Shown: positions 18,609 to 27,936, counted from the first letter of the stretch. The stretch: DNA of 37,289 bases from Planctomycetota bacterium (GCA_022616235.1 JAKEFC010000258.1:1-37289); one strand, 5' to 3'. Made by a program: numbers and translations. Notes: generated from the sequence alone by a model not told the origin.

Positions 18609-19379
18609 TTGCCACAGCGGCGGAGCATTCCGAGCGGAGCGGAGATTCGTTTCCTGCCGACCGACTTCGCGCGGTTCCAGCCGGAGCTGCAGGCGAACCC
18701 GGAATACAACGCGGCGCGCCTCGAAGTGCGGCGCAAGCTCGAGGCGCTCGGGAAGCATCTCGCCGCGACGCTCGCGGCGGATGACCTCGCGTTCGCGGCG
18801 CGCGCGAGCTTGCACCATCCGTACAAGTTCAATCGTTTCCGGGTCGATTCCCAATGGGTCTATCTGTCGCGCGCGGACAAGGAGCGCCGGCGGCTGAAGT
18901 CGCTGCTCGGCGTCGACCTGGGGAAGGACCTGGACCAAAACTACGTGCACGCGATCCTCGTATTCGAGATCCACCAGCACGGACTCGAATTCGCGCTCCG
19001 CGTACACAAGGATGCTTGGTGGGACGGCGAGAATCTGAAACGAAAATGCGCGGTCGCCGCGGAACGCGAAAGCCTCGCCGCTTGCCTACGGCCGCTCGCC
19101 GGCTACGGCATGCAGATCCACGACTACCGGAGGATCCACGCCTGCGAGACGATCACGCCGGAGGAGCTGGTCGAGACCCTGCGTTACTACGTCCCCGGCG
19201 AGCATTGGCTCCACATCTCGCGCGCCGTTCCGTCATCCGACCCGCTCGTCGCCGCGGAGGATTTCGTGTCCCGCACTACTGAAGAGTTCCGCGCGCTGCT
19301 CCCCGCGTACCGGTTCATTCGCTGGACGCCGGAGAACAACTGGCTCTTCGAAGAGAACGGCGCGGGCGACGCGCCTTAG
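18609..19379 (+). CDS. Uncharacterised protein (~256 aa), TTG start
   Basis: Clean ORF on the strand opposite haao with coherent amino-acid composition; not assignable to a family by eye. Confidence 0.55.
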   Translation: MPQRRSIPSGAEIRFLPTDFARFQPELQANPEYNAARLEVRRKLEALGKHLAATLAADDLAFAARASLHHPYKFNRFRVDSQWVYLSRADKERRRLKSLLGVDLGKDLDQNYVHAILVFEIHQHGLEFALRVHKDAWWDGENLKRKCAVAAERESLAACLRPLAGYGMQIHDYRRIHACETITPEELVETLRYYVPGEHWLHISRAVPSSDPLVAAEDFVSRTTEEFRALLPAYRFIRWTPENNWLFEENGAGDAP

Positions 19380-19469
19380 ACGCCGCGCACCGGTCCAATT
19401 CTAGCCACGAAAAAACCCGCGGCGCGGAAACCGATCTTTAGTAGGCAACCGAAACTGCGCAGCCCCCAG

Positions 19470-20096
19470 TTAGGGAATATCCGGTCCTGTCTCGGAGGTC
19501 CCCCACGCGCTTCTCAACACGTTCTCGAAGACTTGTGCCTGCTCCGCGAAACGATCGAGTTGGCCTGCCTCGAGGTACAGTCGAGAACGCGCCGACCAAA
19601 TCCAAGGGGCGTGGTGGCAAAGTTCGACGACCATTTCAATGTGCCCTAGGCCATCCGAACTCGCTTCGAGCCCTAGTTGTTGCTCCATCGAATGCCACGC
19701 AATTCGGCTTCGCCATCCACGCCACTCCTCTGCAAGCTCTCGCCAAAAATCCGCGAAACCGTCCCCACCGCTGTGGTACACCTGTTCGCTGGCCGTCAGA
19801 TGCCCATGGAGCAGTTTCGCATCGTACAAATGAGCGGTCGGCTGGCGTAATGTTAGGATCGCCTCACTCCCTACGGAGCGAACAACGAATTCTGATTCTT
19901 TGGTTACGCCCAAACTCGATCCTCGCAATTCCGCTGCCGCCTTCGCCGCTTGACGATCGAATGCTTTGGTGACGTGGGGTAGCTGCGCACTTCGAACGCT
20001 CACCTCTCTTCTGGCATTGTAATAGCAACAGGCCTGCGCTTTTCTGCTGGTACTTGCTCCCCACGTCGGCGACTCGCCGAGCAATCCTCGAAACAA
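19470..20096 (-). CDS. DUF6228-like protein
   Basis: FADFWRELAEEWRGWRSRIAWHSMEQQLGLEASSDGLGHIEMVVEL resembles the DUF6228 pattern (WRGW ... W.S.E..L...... DGLGH). Start uncertain. Confidence 0.5.
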   Translation of the reverse strand: MFRGLLGESPTWGASTSRKAQACCYYNARREVSVRSAQLPHVTKAFDRQAAKAAAELRGSSLGVTKESEFVVRSVGSEAILTLRQPTAHLYDAKLLHGHLTASEQVYHSGGDGFADFWRELAEEWRGWRSRIAWHSMEQQLGLEASSDGLGHIEMVVELCHHAPWIWSARSRLYLEAGQLDRFAEQAQVFENVLRSAWGTSETGPDIP

Positions 20097-20227
20097 CCCT
20101 CCTGGCCGCAGACTTCTCGGGAATTGACTTCCTAGTCAGCGCGCGGAGGGCTTCGAGGATGCAAGCCGCTAAGACTGCGCGCCAGGATTTCGGCCGATGA
20201 GGCTTGCTCGATGAGACTCGCCAGTAG

Positions 20228-20932
20228 CTACTCTCCGCGGGCGGGATGGATCACTTCGGGCATGTCCGTTATGCCTAGGTGCCTTCCGATGTAACGAAGA
20301 ATCGTAAACTCCTCTACGGTTGTTGGAGCAACTGGCTCTAGGTTTGGGAAGTTGCCGAAGCCACATGGACCCATGCCGAATCGTGTTCCGTTTACGACCT
20401 TCGGGTCGATCGCTTCGACCGTGACTCGAGTCGTGCCGGCATCCAGCGACTCGATGTGCAGGTGAAAGCGCGCAAGAAACTTCAGCGGCTTCCCGTTGGA
20501 GAAGTACACGGTAGATTGGCACAACGCACCAAGCTCCGGATCCAAGATGAAGCACTGTGAATGTTTCGCCTCGTCGAGGCGCAGGGGCAGAAGGAGCAAG
20601 TCTTCCGGTCGCCGCAGCGTTGGGTGATTGTACGAAAGGTATGAGACGCCGACGGGAAACTTCGTCGGTACCGGCGGAAACAGGGGAACCTTCCATTGGT
20701 TCTCCAGCCGAAACACTTCTTCGATGGCGACCTGGAGCTCCGGGACTGTCGCCGAAAACGCATAGCTCGTTGGATTCTTGGCGCGTACGGTTGCCTTGCG
20801 TACCGGCGTACGGAGACAAGTACCGAGAAGTACAACCGCAGTTACCGCGACGGTGCCGAGCAGTATTGCCACGATGCCCGCCCCTGAACGAAAAGGACTA
20901 CCACGTCGTTGTGTGCCGCGAGCGTACGCCAT
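20228..20932 (-). CDS. Uncharacterised membrane-anchored protein
   Basis: N-terminal TM segment IVAILLGTVAVTAVVLLGTC followed by a soluble domain; ATG at 20932. Confidence 0.55.
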   Translation of the reverse strand: MAYARGTQRRGSPFRSGAGIVAILLGTVAVTAVVLLGTCLRTPVRKATVRAKNPTSYAFSATVPELQVAIEEVFRLENQWKVPLFPPVPTKFPVGVSYLSYNHPTLRRPEDLLLLPLRLDEAKHSQCFILDPELGALCQSTVYFSNGKPLKFLARFHLHIESLDAGTTRVTVEAIDPKVVNGTRFGMGPCGFGNFPNLEPVAPTTVEEFTILRYIGRHLGITDMPEVIHPARGE

Positions 20933-21073
20933 GGTCCTCCGCCGTTCTCGTTCCACGGAGTTCGACGCGCCATCATGGTCCGAGACGCCCGCAAATTCCA
21001 GCACATGACAGGTTTCTAGGGCTGCGAAGGGCAGTCGCCGCGGGCGACGCGTCGTAGGTCCCGCGAATCGATT

Positions 21074-21628
21074 TCAGCGCGCAAACCTGTCGCCGGTGCG
21101 CGCCTCCGCGTGGCATTGGCGGCAGCGCGCGCGCTCCGGGTGCGAGCAGCGGATCTCCTCGCGCGCCGCGGGGCCGGTGTGGCAGGCGGCGCAGTTCTCG
21201 CGCTGGAACACCGCGTGCGGAATGACCGGCGGAGCGCCCGGGTAGAGGCGATCGCCGCCGCGTATCTCCTGCCTGACCCCCTCGAATCGATTCGAGGCGA
21301 ATTCCTCCGCCGTCGTCTTGTGAACGTGGCATTGCGCGCAGCGCGTGTGCGCGCCGGCCGCCGCGGTGCCGTGGTGCGGGTTCGCGGGGGCGAAGCCGAG
21401 CGCGGAGACCTCCATGCCTCGCTCGTCGTGGCAGGCCGTACACGCGACGCCGATACGATCGTGAGGTATCACCGGCGGGGCGCCGTCGTAGGCTCTGCGC
21501 TCCGCGCGGTCGCGCGCCGTCGCCTTGAGTGTGGCAACGGGGAAGCGCGGCTCGCACCCGGCGATGACGGCGGCGAAGAGCACGGAGAGCGCCGCCGCGA
21601 CTCGAGCGCGCCGGACCGCCGCGTGCAT
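21074..21628 (-). CDS. Tetraheme c-type cytochrome, NapB-like context, putative lipoprotein
   Basis: Four CxxCH motifs (CTACH, CAQCH, CAACH, CRQCH); lipobox-like FAAVIAGC; APPVIPH repeats; TAATG overlap with napA. Confidence 0.8.
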   Translation of the reverse strand: MHAAVRRARVAAALSVLFAAVIAGCEPRFPVATLKATARDRAERRAYDGAPPVIPHDRIGVACTACHDERGMEVSALGFAPANPHHGTAAAGAHTRCAQCHVHKTTAEEFASNRFEGVRQEIRGGDRLYPGAPPVIPHAVFQRENCAACHTGPAAREEIRCSHPERARCRQCHAEARTGDRFAR

Positions 21629-23991
21629 TAGGCCCGCACGATGCGCGCCGCGCACTTCTTATAGTCCGGCTGCTTGCTGATCGCATCCATGGCATCGAGA
21701 GTAAGCAAGTTGACCAGGACCTTCTCGTCGAAGAAGGGGATGAAGAGCGTGCCGCGCGGCGGTTTGCCGCGGCCGTCGATCTCAGCGGGCAATTCGACGA
21801 AGCCGCGCCGCGTCTCGACTCGCACCCTGTCCCCCTTCTTGATGCCGCGTTCCGCCGCGTCGGCGCGATTCACCTCGACGTAGGCGGCCGGCACCGCTTG
21901 ATGCAGTTGCTTTACGCGCCGCGTGAGCGACCCCGTGTGCCAATGCTCGAGCACGCGCCCCGTCGTGAGCCAGAAGGGAAACTCCGCATCCGGAGATTCC
22001 GCCGGCGGGTGATAGGGGCGAAGCCACACGGCCGCGCGCTCCCCGTATCCCTTCGCTTTGTAGAAGTGAACTCCCTTAGCCTTCTTCACGTAGGGATCGT
22101 GTCCCGCGGCGTAGCGGTAGCGCGTCTCCTTGCCGCCGACCACAGGCCAGAGCATGCCGCGCGTCGCGCGTAGCTCGTCGTAGCTCGCGAGGTCCTTGCC
22201 GGTGCCGATCGTGAAGCTGCGGTACTCCTCGAACATGGCGCGGTGCCAATCTCCCTCCGGCCAAGGGAATAGGCGCTCCATCCCCATCTTCTTCGCCACC
22301 TGGATGACCTGCCACGCATCTTCCCGCGCTTCCCCTGGCGGCTCGACCATCTTGTCCCAGTGCTGCGTCCGGCGCTCCGAATTGCCATAGGCGCCTTCGC
22401 GCTCGACCCAGAGCGCAGACGGCAGCACGAGATCCGCCGCATCGGTCGTCGGCGTCGGGTAGACGTCGCTCACTACGATGAAGCGGTCGTCGCGCGGCAT
22501 ACTCGCGAGTCGCTGGAGGTTCGGGATCGTGACCCACGGATTTGTGGTCTGGATCCAGATCGCCTTGATCTCCCCGCGCATCAACGCGCGGAACATGTCG
22601 ATCGTGTGCAGCCCCGGCTTGTCGAGGATCGTCCCTTCCGGTAACCCCCAGATCCGTTCCGCTTTGGCCCGATGCTCCGGATTCGTCACCACCATGTCGG
22701 CGGGCAACCGGTTCGCCAGCGTGCCGACCTCGCGCACCGTGCCGCAGGCTGAAGACTGCCCCGTGAGGCTGAGCGGGTTCGAGCCGGGCCGGCAGATCTT
22801 GCCGGTGACCAGGTGTATGTCGTTGATCAGGTTGTTCATCCACGTGCCGCGCACGTGCTGATTCACCCCCATGCACCAGAGGCTCACCGTGCCGCGCGAT
22901 GGATCCCCGTAGAGATCGGCGAGCGCGCGAATCTGCCCCTCCGGCACTCCCGTCGATTCGCTGACCCTGGCGGGAGAGTAATCGGCGAGGAACTGCTGCA
23001 TTTCGGTGAGCGTGGAATCGCGCGGCGAATCTTCGAAAGCGTAACGCTCCGCTTCCGCGCCGAACGCGCCGTAGCCGACTTCGGCGATCGATTCCTTGCC
23101 GCGCTTGAACACGACGTTTTCTTCGATGAAGTCGCGGTCGATCTGGCCACGCTCGAACAGCAAGTGCAGGATCCCGTTCGCGAGCGCGAGGTCCGTGCCG
23201 GGGCGGAATTCGACGTAGAGATCCGCGTAGTCCGTCGTCGGAGTACGGCGAGTGCCGAGATCGATGATGCGGGCGCTCGGCATGGCGCGCTTCCGCTCGA
23301 GGATGCGCGAGAAGAGCACCGGATGCATCTCCGCCATGTTGTTGCCCCAGAGCACGAAGTCATCGCCCGCATCGAGGTCCTCGTAGCATCCCATCGGCTC
23401 GTCGCTCTGGAACTGGGTCAGGAATCCGCCCACGGCGCTCGACATGCACAGCCGCGCGTTCCCCTCGAGATTGTTGCCGCGCATGCCGCCCTTCACCCAC
23501 TTGAGGGCGGCGTAGCCGTCGAAGATCGTCCATTGCCCCGAGCCGTAAATCGCGACGGCGCCGGGTCCGTGCTTGGCGAGCGCGTCTTGGAAGCGGCTCG
23601 CGATGAGTCCGATCGCTTCGTCCCAGGAGACGCGGGAGAAGCCGCGGCCCGAAGCGTTCCGCCGCATGGGATGGAGCAGTCGGTCTTCCCCGTAGAGGAG
23701 CGCGGGGAGATGGTAGCCCTTCACGCACAAGAGTCCGCGATTCACGGGGCTCGCGACATCGCCTCGGACGGCCGCGACCCTGCCCTCCGCTACGCCGACT
23801 TCGACCCCGCAGCCGACGCCGCAGTAGCGGCACGGCGCTTTCGCCCACCTGAGCGCGGCGGAGCCCGCCGCGGACGGCCCAGCGCCAATTGCGGCTTCAT
23901 CCGGCTCCCGGCGGCAGGACCACAGCGACGAACCCGCCGCTCCCGCGAGCGCCGCGGCTCCGAATGCCTTCAAGAACTCTCGGCGTTCCAT
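21628..23991 (-). CDS. napA: Periplasmic nitrate reductase catalytic subunit (molybdopterin/4Fe-4S)
   Basis: TAT motif RREFLK; CRYCGVGCGVEVG...LLCVKG cluster; GNARLCMSSAVGGF Mo-Cys region; PTPTTDAADLVLPSALWVEREGAYGNSERR. Confidence 0.92.
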   Translation of the reverse strand: MERREFLKAFGAAALAGAAGSSLWSCRREPDEAAIGAGPSAAGSAALRWAKAPCRYCGVGCGVEVGVAEGRVAAVRGDVASPVNRGLLCVKGYHLPALLYGEDRLLHPMRRNASGRGFSRVSWDEAIGLIASRFQDALAKHGPGAVAIYGSGQWTIFDGYAALKWVKGGMRGNNLEGNARLCMSSAVGGFLTQFQSDEPMGCYEDLDAGDDFVLWGNNMAEMHPVLFSRILERKRAMPSARIIDLGTRRTPTTDYADLYVEFRPGTDLALANGILHLLFERGQIDRDFIEENVVFKRGKESIAEVGYGAFGAEAERYAFEDSPRDSTLTEMQQFLADYSPARVSESTGVPEGQIRALADLYGDPSRGTVSLWCMGVNQHVRGTWMNNLINDIHLVTGKICRPGSNPLSLTGQSSACGTVREVGTLANRLPADMVVTNPEHRAKAERIWGLPEGTILDKPGLHTIDMFRALMRGEIKAIWIQTTNPWVTIPNLQRLASMPRDDRFIVVSDVYPTPTTDAADLVLPSALWVEREGAYGNSERRTQHWDKMVEPPGEAREDAWQVIQVAKKMGMERLFPWPEGDWHRAMFEEYRSFTIGTGKDLASYDELRATRGMLWPVVGGKETRYRYAAGHDPYVKKAKGVHFYKAKGYGERAAVWLRPYHPPAESPDAEFPFWLTTGRVLEHWHTGSLTRRVKQLHQAVPAAYVEVNRADAAERGIKKGDRVRVETRRGFVELPAEIDGRGKPPRGTLFIPFFDEKVLVNLLTLDAMDAISKQPDYKKCAARIVRA

Positions 23992-23999
23992 GTCGGATC

Positions 24000-25574
24000 T
24001 CACTTTGCGCTCCACTTGTGCTCGGGCCGGGCCAAGATCGAGTCGATTACTCCGGCGACGACGCCGGCTTCCTTTTCCTTTCCCGCCGCCGCCGCCCGCT
24101 CGGCGATCTCGCGCGCCTGCGGTATCAAACCCTGATAGAAACGCTCCGCAACCTCGTACATGCCGTGCCAGTGCGCGTAGTCGGGCGCCATCATCGAGGC
24201 GCCGTGGCGCGCGCGGCGACCTTCGTGGTGCCACAGGTAGAACCACGTCCACTCGATCGCGTCATCGAACTGCGCTTTCGAGATCAGCCCCTCCTGCTCG
24301 AGCGCGGCCATGATCTTCTGCCCCGCCTTCCCGAACTTCTCGTTGTAGAGGATCACGAAGTCGTCGTATTGCTTGTAGAAGTTGGCGACGTAGTCCGACG
24401 TATGGCAGGTGGAGCACACCTGCTTCATGCGCGTGCGTTTCGCCTCCCACGAATCCGCGATCTGGCTCGCGCGCTTTGCGGGATCGGTCTCGGTCACGAC
24501 CCGATGGTGGATGTCCGTATCCATGAGGAGGCTGATCGGCGGCCGATTGGTCCAGGAGATCCGCTCGCCCGGGTCGTGCGTGATCTTGCCGCCGTTCCGG
24601 AGATTGCCTGACATGTGACAAGTGGCGCACGTCGGCGCCTGCGAATAGTCCTTCCCCAAGACCCAGTCCTCGGCATCGAGATTCATCGAATCCTTGAGAT
24701 CGCGGTACGCAACGCCATGCTTCGATTCCTCGAAGATCTCCTTTTGCGGGTGGTCCGGCCCGAGGTGGCACTTGCCGCAGTTCTCCGGTTGGCGCGCGCG
24801 GCGCGGCGAGAAATCGTGGCGGCTGTGGCACGCGGAGCACGAACCGAGCGATCCGTCGAGGTTGATCCTGCCGATCCCGGTGTTCGGCCACGTCGCGGCG
24901 TGAAAGAGCGGTTTCCCGTTCTGATCCTTGACGATCTTCCCGAGCGCCGCCAAGTTCGTCGGCTTGCCTTCCGCATCGGGCTTCAAGTCATCGACCGTGA
25001 TCACGCCGCCATCCGCGCCCTGCAATCCGACTTTGCTGCCGTGACACTGCTTGCACCCGGTGTCGGCGCTCGCCATGCCGTTCACGCTCGTCACGCTCTT
25101 CCCGGGAGTCGGAGAGTGCGGGTCGAACGGCGCGCGGGCGCCCTCGATCGTCTCCGCGAGCAAGTTGTCGAGCGAGGCGAGGATGTTGCCCCCCTTCGCG
25201 TGGTGGCTGGCGGCGAACTCGGCCGCCTCCGCGAGGTGGCAGCGCGAGCAATCGCGCGGCGTCACGACCGCGGCGATCGTCGCTCCGTAATGATCGAAAG
25301 CGTCCGCATCGGCCGTCTCCGCGCGATGGCATTCCACGCACCCGATCCCGCTCCGCGCGTGCCTGCTCCCCTTCCAGTGATCGATGATGCCCGGATTCAC
25401 TTGGCGGTGGCAGTCGACGCAGGCGCGCGACTCCGCCGGCACCTCGATGTGCGCGGGCACGAGGCCCGCCTCCTCCCGGCGCCGCGCCACTTCGAGCCAC
25501 TGCACGAAGAGGAGCGACACGAGGAACACCGCGCTCAGGATTCCGATCACGATGCGCTTGCCGTCGACACTCAT
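24000..25574 (-). CDS. Octaheme HAO-family multiheme cytochrome c, N-terminal membrane anchor
   Basis: Eight CxxCH motifs (CVDCH, CVECH, CSRCH, CKQCH, CSACH, CGKCH, CATCH, CSTCH); WHHEGRRARHGASMMAPDYAHWHGMYEV resembles the HAO C-terminal region. An alternative start is 25595. Confidence 0.85.
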   Translation of the reverse strand: MSVDGKRIVIGILSAVFLVSLLFVQWLEVARRREEAGLVPAHIEVPAESRACVDCHRQVNPGIIDHWKGSRHARSGIGCVECHRAETADADAFDHYGATIAAVVTPRDCSRCHLAEAAEFAASHHAKGGNILASLDNLLAETIEGARAPFDPHSPTPGKSVTSVNGMASADTGCKQCHGSKVGLQGADGGVITVDDLKPDAEGKPTNLAALGKIVKDQNGKPLFHAATWPNTGIGRINLDGSLGSCSACHSRHDFSPRRARQPENCGKCHLGPDHPQKEIFEESKHGVAYRDLKDSMNLDAEDWVLGKDYSQAPTCATCHMSGNLRNGGKITHDPGERISWTNRPPISLLMDTDIHHRVVTETDPAKRASQIADSWEAKRTRMKQVCSTCHTSDYVANFYKQYDDFVILYNEKFGKAGQKIMAALEQEGLISKAQFDDAIEWTWFYLWHHEGRRARHGASMMAPDYAHWHGMYEVAERFYQGLIPQAREIAERAAAAGKEKEAGVVAGVIDSILARPEHKWSAK

Positions 25575-25617
25575 CTCCGTCGCAGACCTTTCCATTCCCT
25601 AGTGCGTGCTTGCAATC

Positions 25618-26667
25618 TCAATGCGCGACCACGGCCTCCCAAACGGTGAGTCCGACGATCGCCATGACCGCACAGATCCCGACCCACACGCTCGCCTCGC
25701 TGAAGCGCGTCCGCCTGCGGATCCACGCATCGATGAAGGGCCACGCGAACATGACGAAGACGATGAATCCCATGCTCAAGACCGCGGTGGTGACCGAGAA
25801 CAACTTGAGCCAGCGGAACGTCACGTAGAAGAACCACTCGGGTTTTATCACCTCCGGCGTGGTGAGCGGATCCGCTTTTGCCCCAAGGATCGCCGGAAAG
25901 AGCGTCGCCAGCGCGCTCAGGAGGATCATCAAGACGAGCCCGATCGTAAGCTCCGTGAAGAAGTGATCGGGATAAAAGCGAAAGTGCGGAGGAGACGCCG
26001 ATTCGTCGCCGCGAAAGCGCAGCTCGGTCACGCCTTGGATCCGGATGATCGCGATGTGGATCCCGATAAGGAGAATCATGAGCGTGGGCAAGACCGCCGC
26101 GTGCAGGACGTAGAAGCGAGAGAGCGTGCGCTCGTTGTAGGCGTCGCCGCCCAGGATCAGGCTCTTCACGACGCCGCCGATCCAAGGGACGCTCTCCGCG
26201 ATGTTCGCTCCGACGGTCGCCCCCCAGTAGCTCAGTTGCTCGTACACGAGGCTGTAGCCCGTGAATCCCATGACGAGCGTACAACCGAGCAGGCACATTC
26301 CGATCAGCCAGTTGATCTCGCGCGGCTTGCGGTAGGCCCCCGTGAAGAACACGCGGATCTGGTGCAGGACTACTGCCGCGACCATCAGCGTCGCGGCCCA
26401 CTTGTGCACGCTCCGCAGGTACCAGCCGTAGGCGGCCTCGTTCGTGATGTAGCTCACGGATTCGTAGGCGGTGGCGGGGCTCGGTTGATAGTAGAAGGCG
26501 AGCAGGATCCCAGTGAAGATCTGGACTATGAAAAGATATGCGGGCGTCCCCCCCAGAGCGAACCACCAGCGCCGCATGTGATTCGGCACCGGCTCGTTGG
26601 TGAGATGGCTGAGAGTGGCGCTGGAGATCGGCACCCTCTCGTGCAGCCACGCCCCCAATCCGCTCAT
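25618..26667 (-). CDS. Cytochrome b (b6/subunit IV-type) with PEWF in place of PEWY
   Basis: Multiple TMs; HKWAATLMVAAVVLHQIRVFFTGAYRKPRE, GGVVKSLILGG, VIKPEWFFYVTFRWLK; ATGA overlap with Rieske gene. Confidence 0.9.
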   Translation of the reverse strand: MSGLGAWLHERVPISSATLSHLTNEPVPNHMRRWWFALGGTPAYLFIVQIFTGILLAFYYQPSPATAYESVSYITNEAAYGWYLRSVHKWAATLMVAAVVLHQIRVFFTGAYRKPREINWLIGMCLLGCTLVMGFTGYSLVYEQLSYWGATVGANIAESVPWIGGVVKSLILGGDAYNERTLSRFYVLHAAVLPTLMILLIGIHIAIIRIQGVTELRFRGDESASPPHFRFYPDHFFTELTIGLVLMILLSALATLFPAILGAKADPLTTPEVIKPEWFFYVTFRWLKLFSVTTAVLSMGFIVFVMFAWPFIDAWIRRRTRFSEASVWVGICAVMAIVGLTVWEAVVAH

Positions 26668-27308
26668 GCCGGCAGCTCTCCAGGGCCGTTGTCGCCGGTG
26701 AGACACGGATCATGGCCGGGGCCGGCGCCGCGGGGCGGCGCGACTCTCGCGGATTGCCCGACCGCCGGCGCCGATGCCGGTGCTTCGACGAAGAGCAGGC
26801 CGCGCTCGATCTTCAACTTGAATTCCTTCAGCGACTGGCCTGCGCGTGCGGGGGGTCCTCCGGTGGCCTTCCCCGAAACGTCGAACGTGCCATTGTGGCA
26901 AGGACAAAAGAAACGATTGTTCGCTGCCTCCCAATGGACCTGGCAACCGAGGTGTGGGCAGGTGCTCGAGAGCGCCACGAAGTCCGCGACTCCACCGGTG
27001 TCGCCCCGGCGCGCAATGGCGGCGCGGATGCCTGAGGGCATCCGAAAGAGGAGCGACTCGCCCACGCGGATGCGCCGGGGATCGCCGACGTAGAGCCAGA
27101 CCTTCTTGCCTTCGCCGGCGGGATAGAGAAAGCGCGCCGCGGCGGCGGCGAACGCGCCGTAGCCTAGGGCGAGGCCACCGGCCATCGCCACGGAGGAGAC
27201 ACGGGCAAGGAAGCTCCTCCGGTCGACGGCCGATGCGATGCCGGCTGCGTTGGAATGCTTGGAGTTCTCCGTCACGTGAGTCCCCGACTCCTGCTGCGGC
27301 GGCTTCAA
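26664..27308 (-). CDS. Rieske 2Fe-2S protein with TAT signal
   Basis: RRSFLARVSSVAMAGG; STCPHLGCQVHW and CPCHNGTFD Rieske motifs. Confidence 0.92.
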   Translation of the reverse strand: MKPPQQESGTHVTENSKHSNAAGIASAVDRRSFLARVSSVAMAGGLALGYGAFAAAAARFLYPAGEGKKVWLYVGDPRRIRVGESLLFRMPSGIRAAIARRGDTGGVADFVALSSTCPHLGCQVHWEAANNRFFCPCHNGTFDVSGKATGGPPARAGQSLKEFKLKIERGLLFVEAPASAPAVGQSARVAPPRGAGPGHDPCLTGDNGPGELPA

Positions 27309-27391
27309 ACTTGCCCCGATTTGGTCCGCACGTCAATCGCTGATCGCTGCCGGCCAGGGATCAGGTGAACCAGGACATCGGTGGAAGATTC

Positions 27392-27424
27392 CCTCGCCGC
27401 CGAGGCATCGCCGCGGCGGCGAGG
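27392..27424. terminator. Candidate hairpin CCTCGCCGCCG-(11 nt)-CGGCGGCGAGG between hsp20 and the Rieske operon
   Basis: Perfect 11-bp stem located between stop 27453 and start 27308 on the minus strand; no strong U-tract. Confidence 0.5.
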
Positions 27425-27452
27425 TCGGACCAAGGTTGCGAAGAGGCCAAAG

Positions 27453-27905
27453 TCACTCCGACTTGATCTTCACCTTGGCGCTCGGCGTCACTTGCGTCTT
27501 CGGCACGTTGATCGTGAGGACGCCTTTCCTGTAGATCGCTTCGATCCCATCGGAGCGGACGGCGCTCGGAAGCGTCACCGTCCGGGAGAACGCACCGTAT
27601 TGCGCCTCGATGCGGTGAAACTCCTTGCCCTTCTTCTCTTCTTCGAACTTCTTTTCTCCCGAGATCGTGAGCTGATTGCCCATGAGTTGAACGTTGATGT
27701 CCTTCTCATCCAGGCCCGGCAGCTCGACGCTCACCGAAAAGCGATTCTCATCCTCCGCGACGTTGAGCGGCGGCAGATTCGTCTCGCGAAAAGCCTCCGG
27801 CAGCCTGTTGCCGAAGGGCCCTTGGAAGAACTGGTCGAACCACTTCTCCACCGCGTCGCCGTTCGACAGCGCCGGCGCCCGCCAAAGACTCGGTAGAAGC
27901 TTCAT
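27453..27905 (-). CDS. Hsp20/alpha-crystallin family small heat shock protein
   Basis: VSVELPGLDEKDINVQLMGNQLTISGEKK ... GAFSRTVTLP ... YRKGVLTINVPK. Confidence 0.95.
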   Translation of the reverse strand: MKLLPSLWRAPALSNGDAVEKWFDQFFQGPFGNRLPEAFRETNLPPLNVAEDENRFSVSVELPGLDEKDINVQLMGNQLTISGEKKFEEEKKGKEFHRIEAQYGAFSRTVTLPSAVRSDGIEAIYRKGVLTINVPKTQVTPSAKVKIKSE

Positions 27906-27936
27906 CGCAAACGCTCCTCTCATTCGCCCCGTGAGG

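Noticed and set aside
22813-24135. 440-aa plus-strand ORF
   Set aside because: Antisense to napA; no recognisable motifs.
25606-27093. 495-aa plus-strand ORF
   Set aside because: Antisense to cytochrome b and Rieske genes; repetitive charged composition.
27302-27315. GG-N10-GC match (GGCAAGTTTGAAGC, minus) near the Rieske start
   Set aside because: Lacks TTGC at -12, and the transcription start would fall inside the coding region, so it does not support sigma54 control of the Nap operon.
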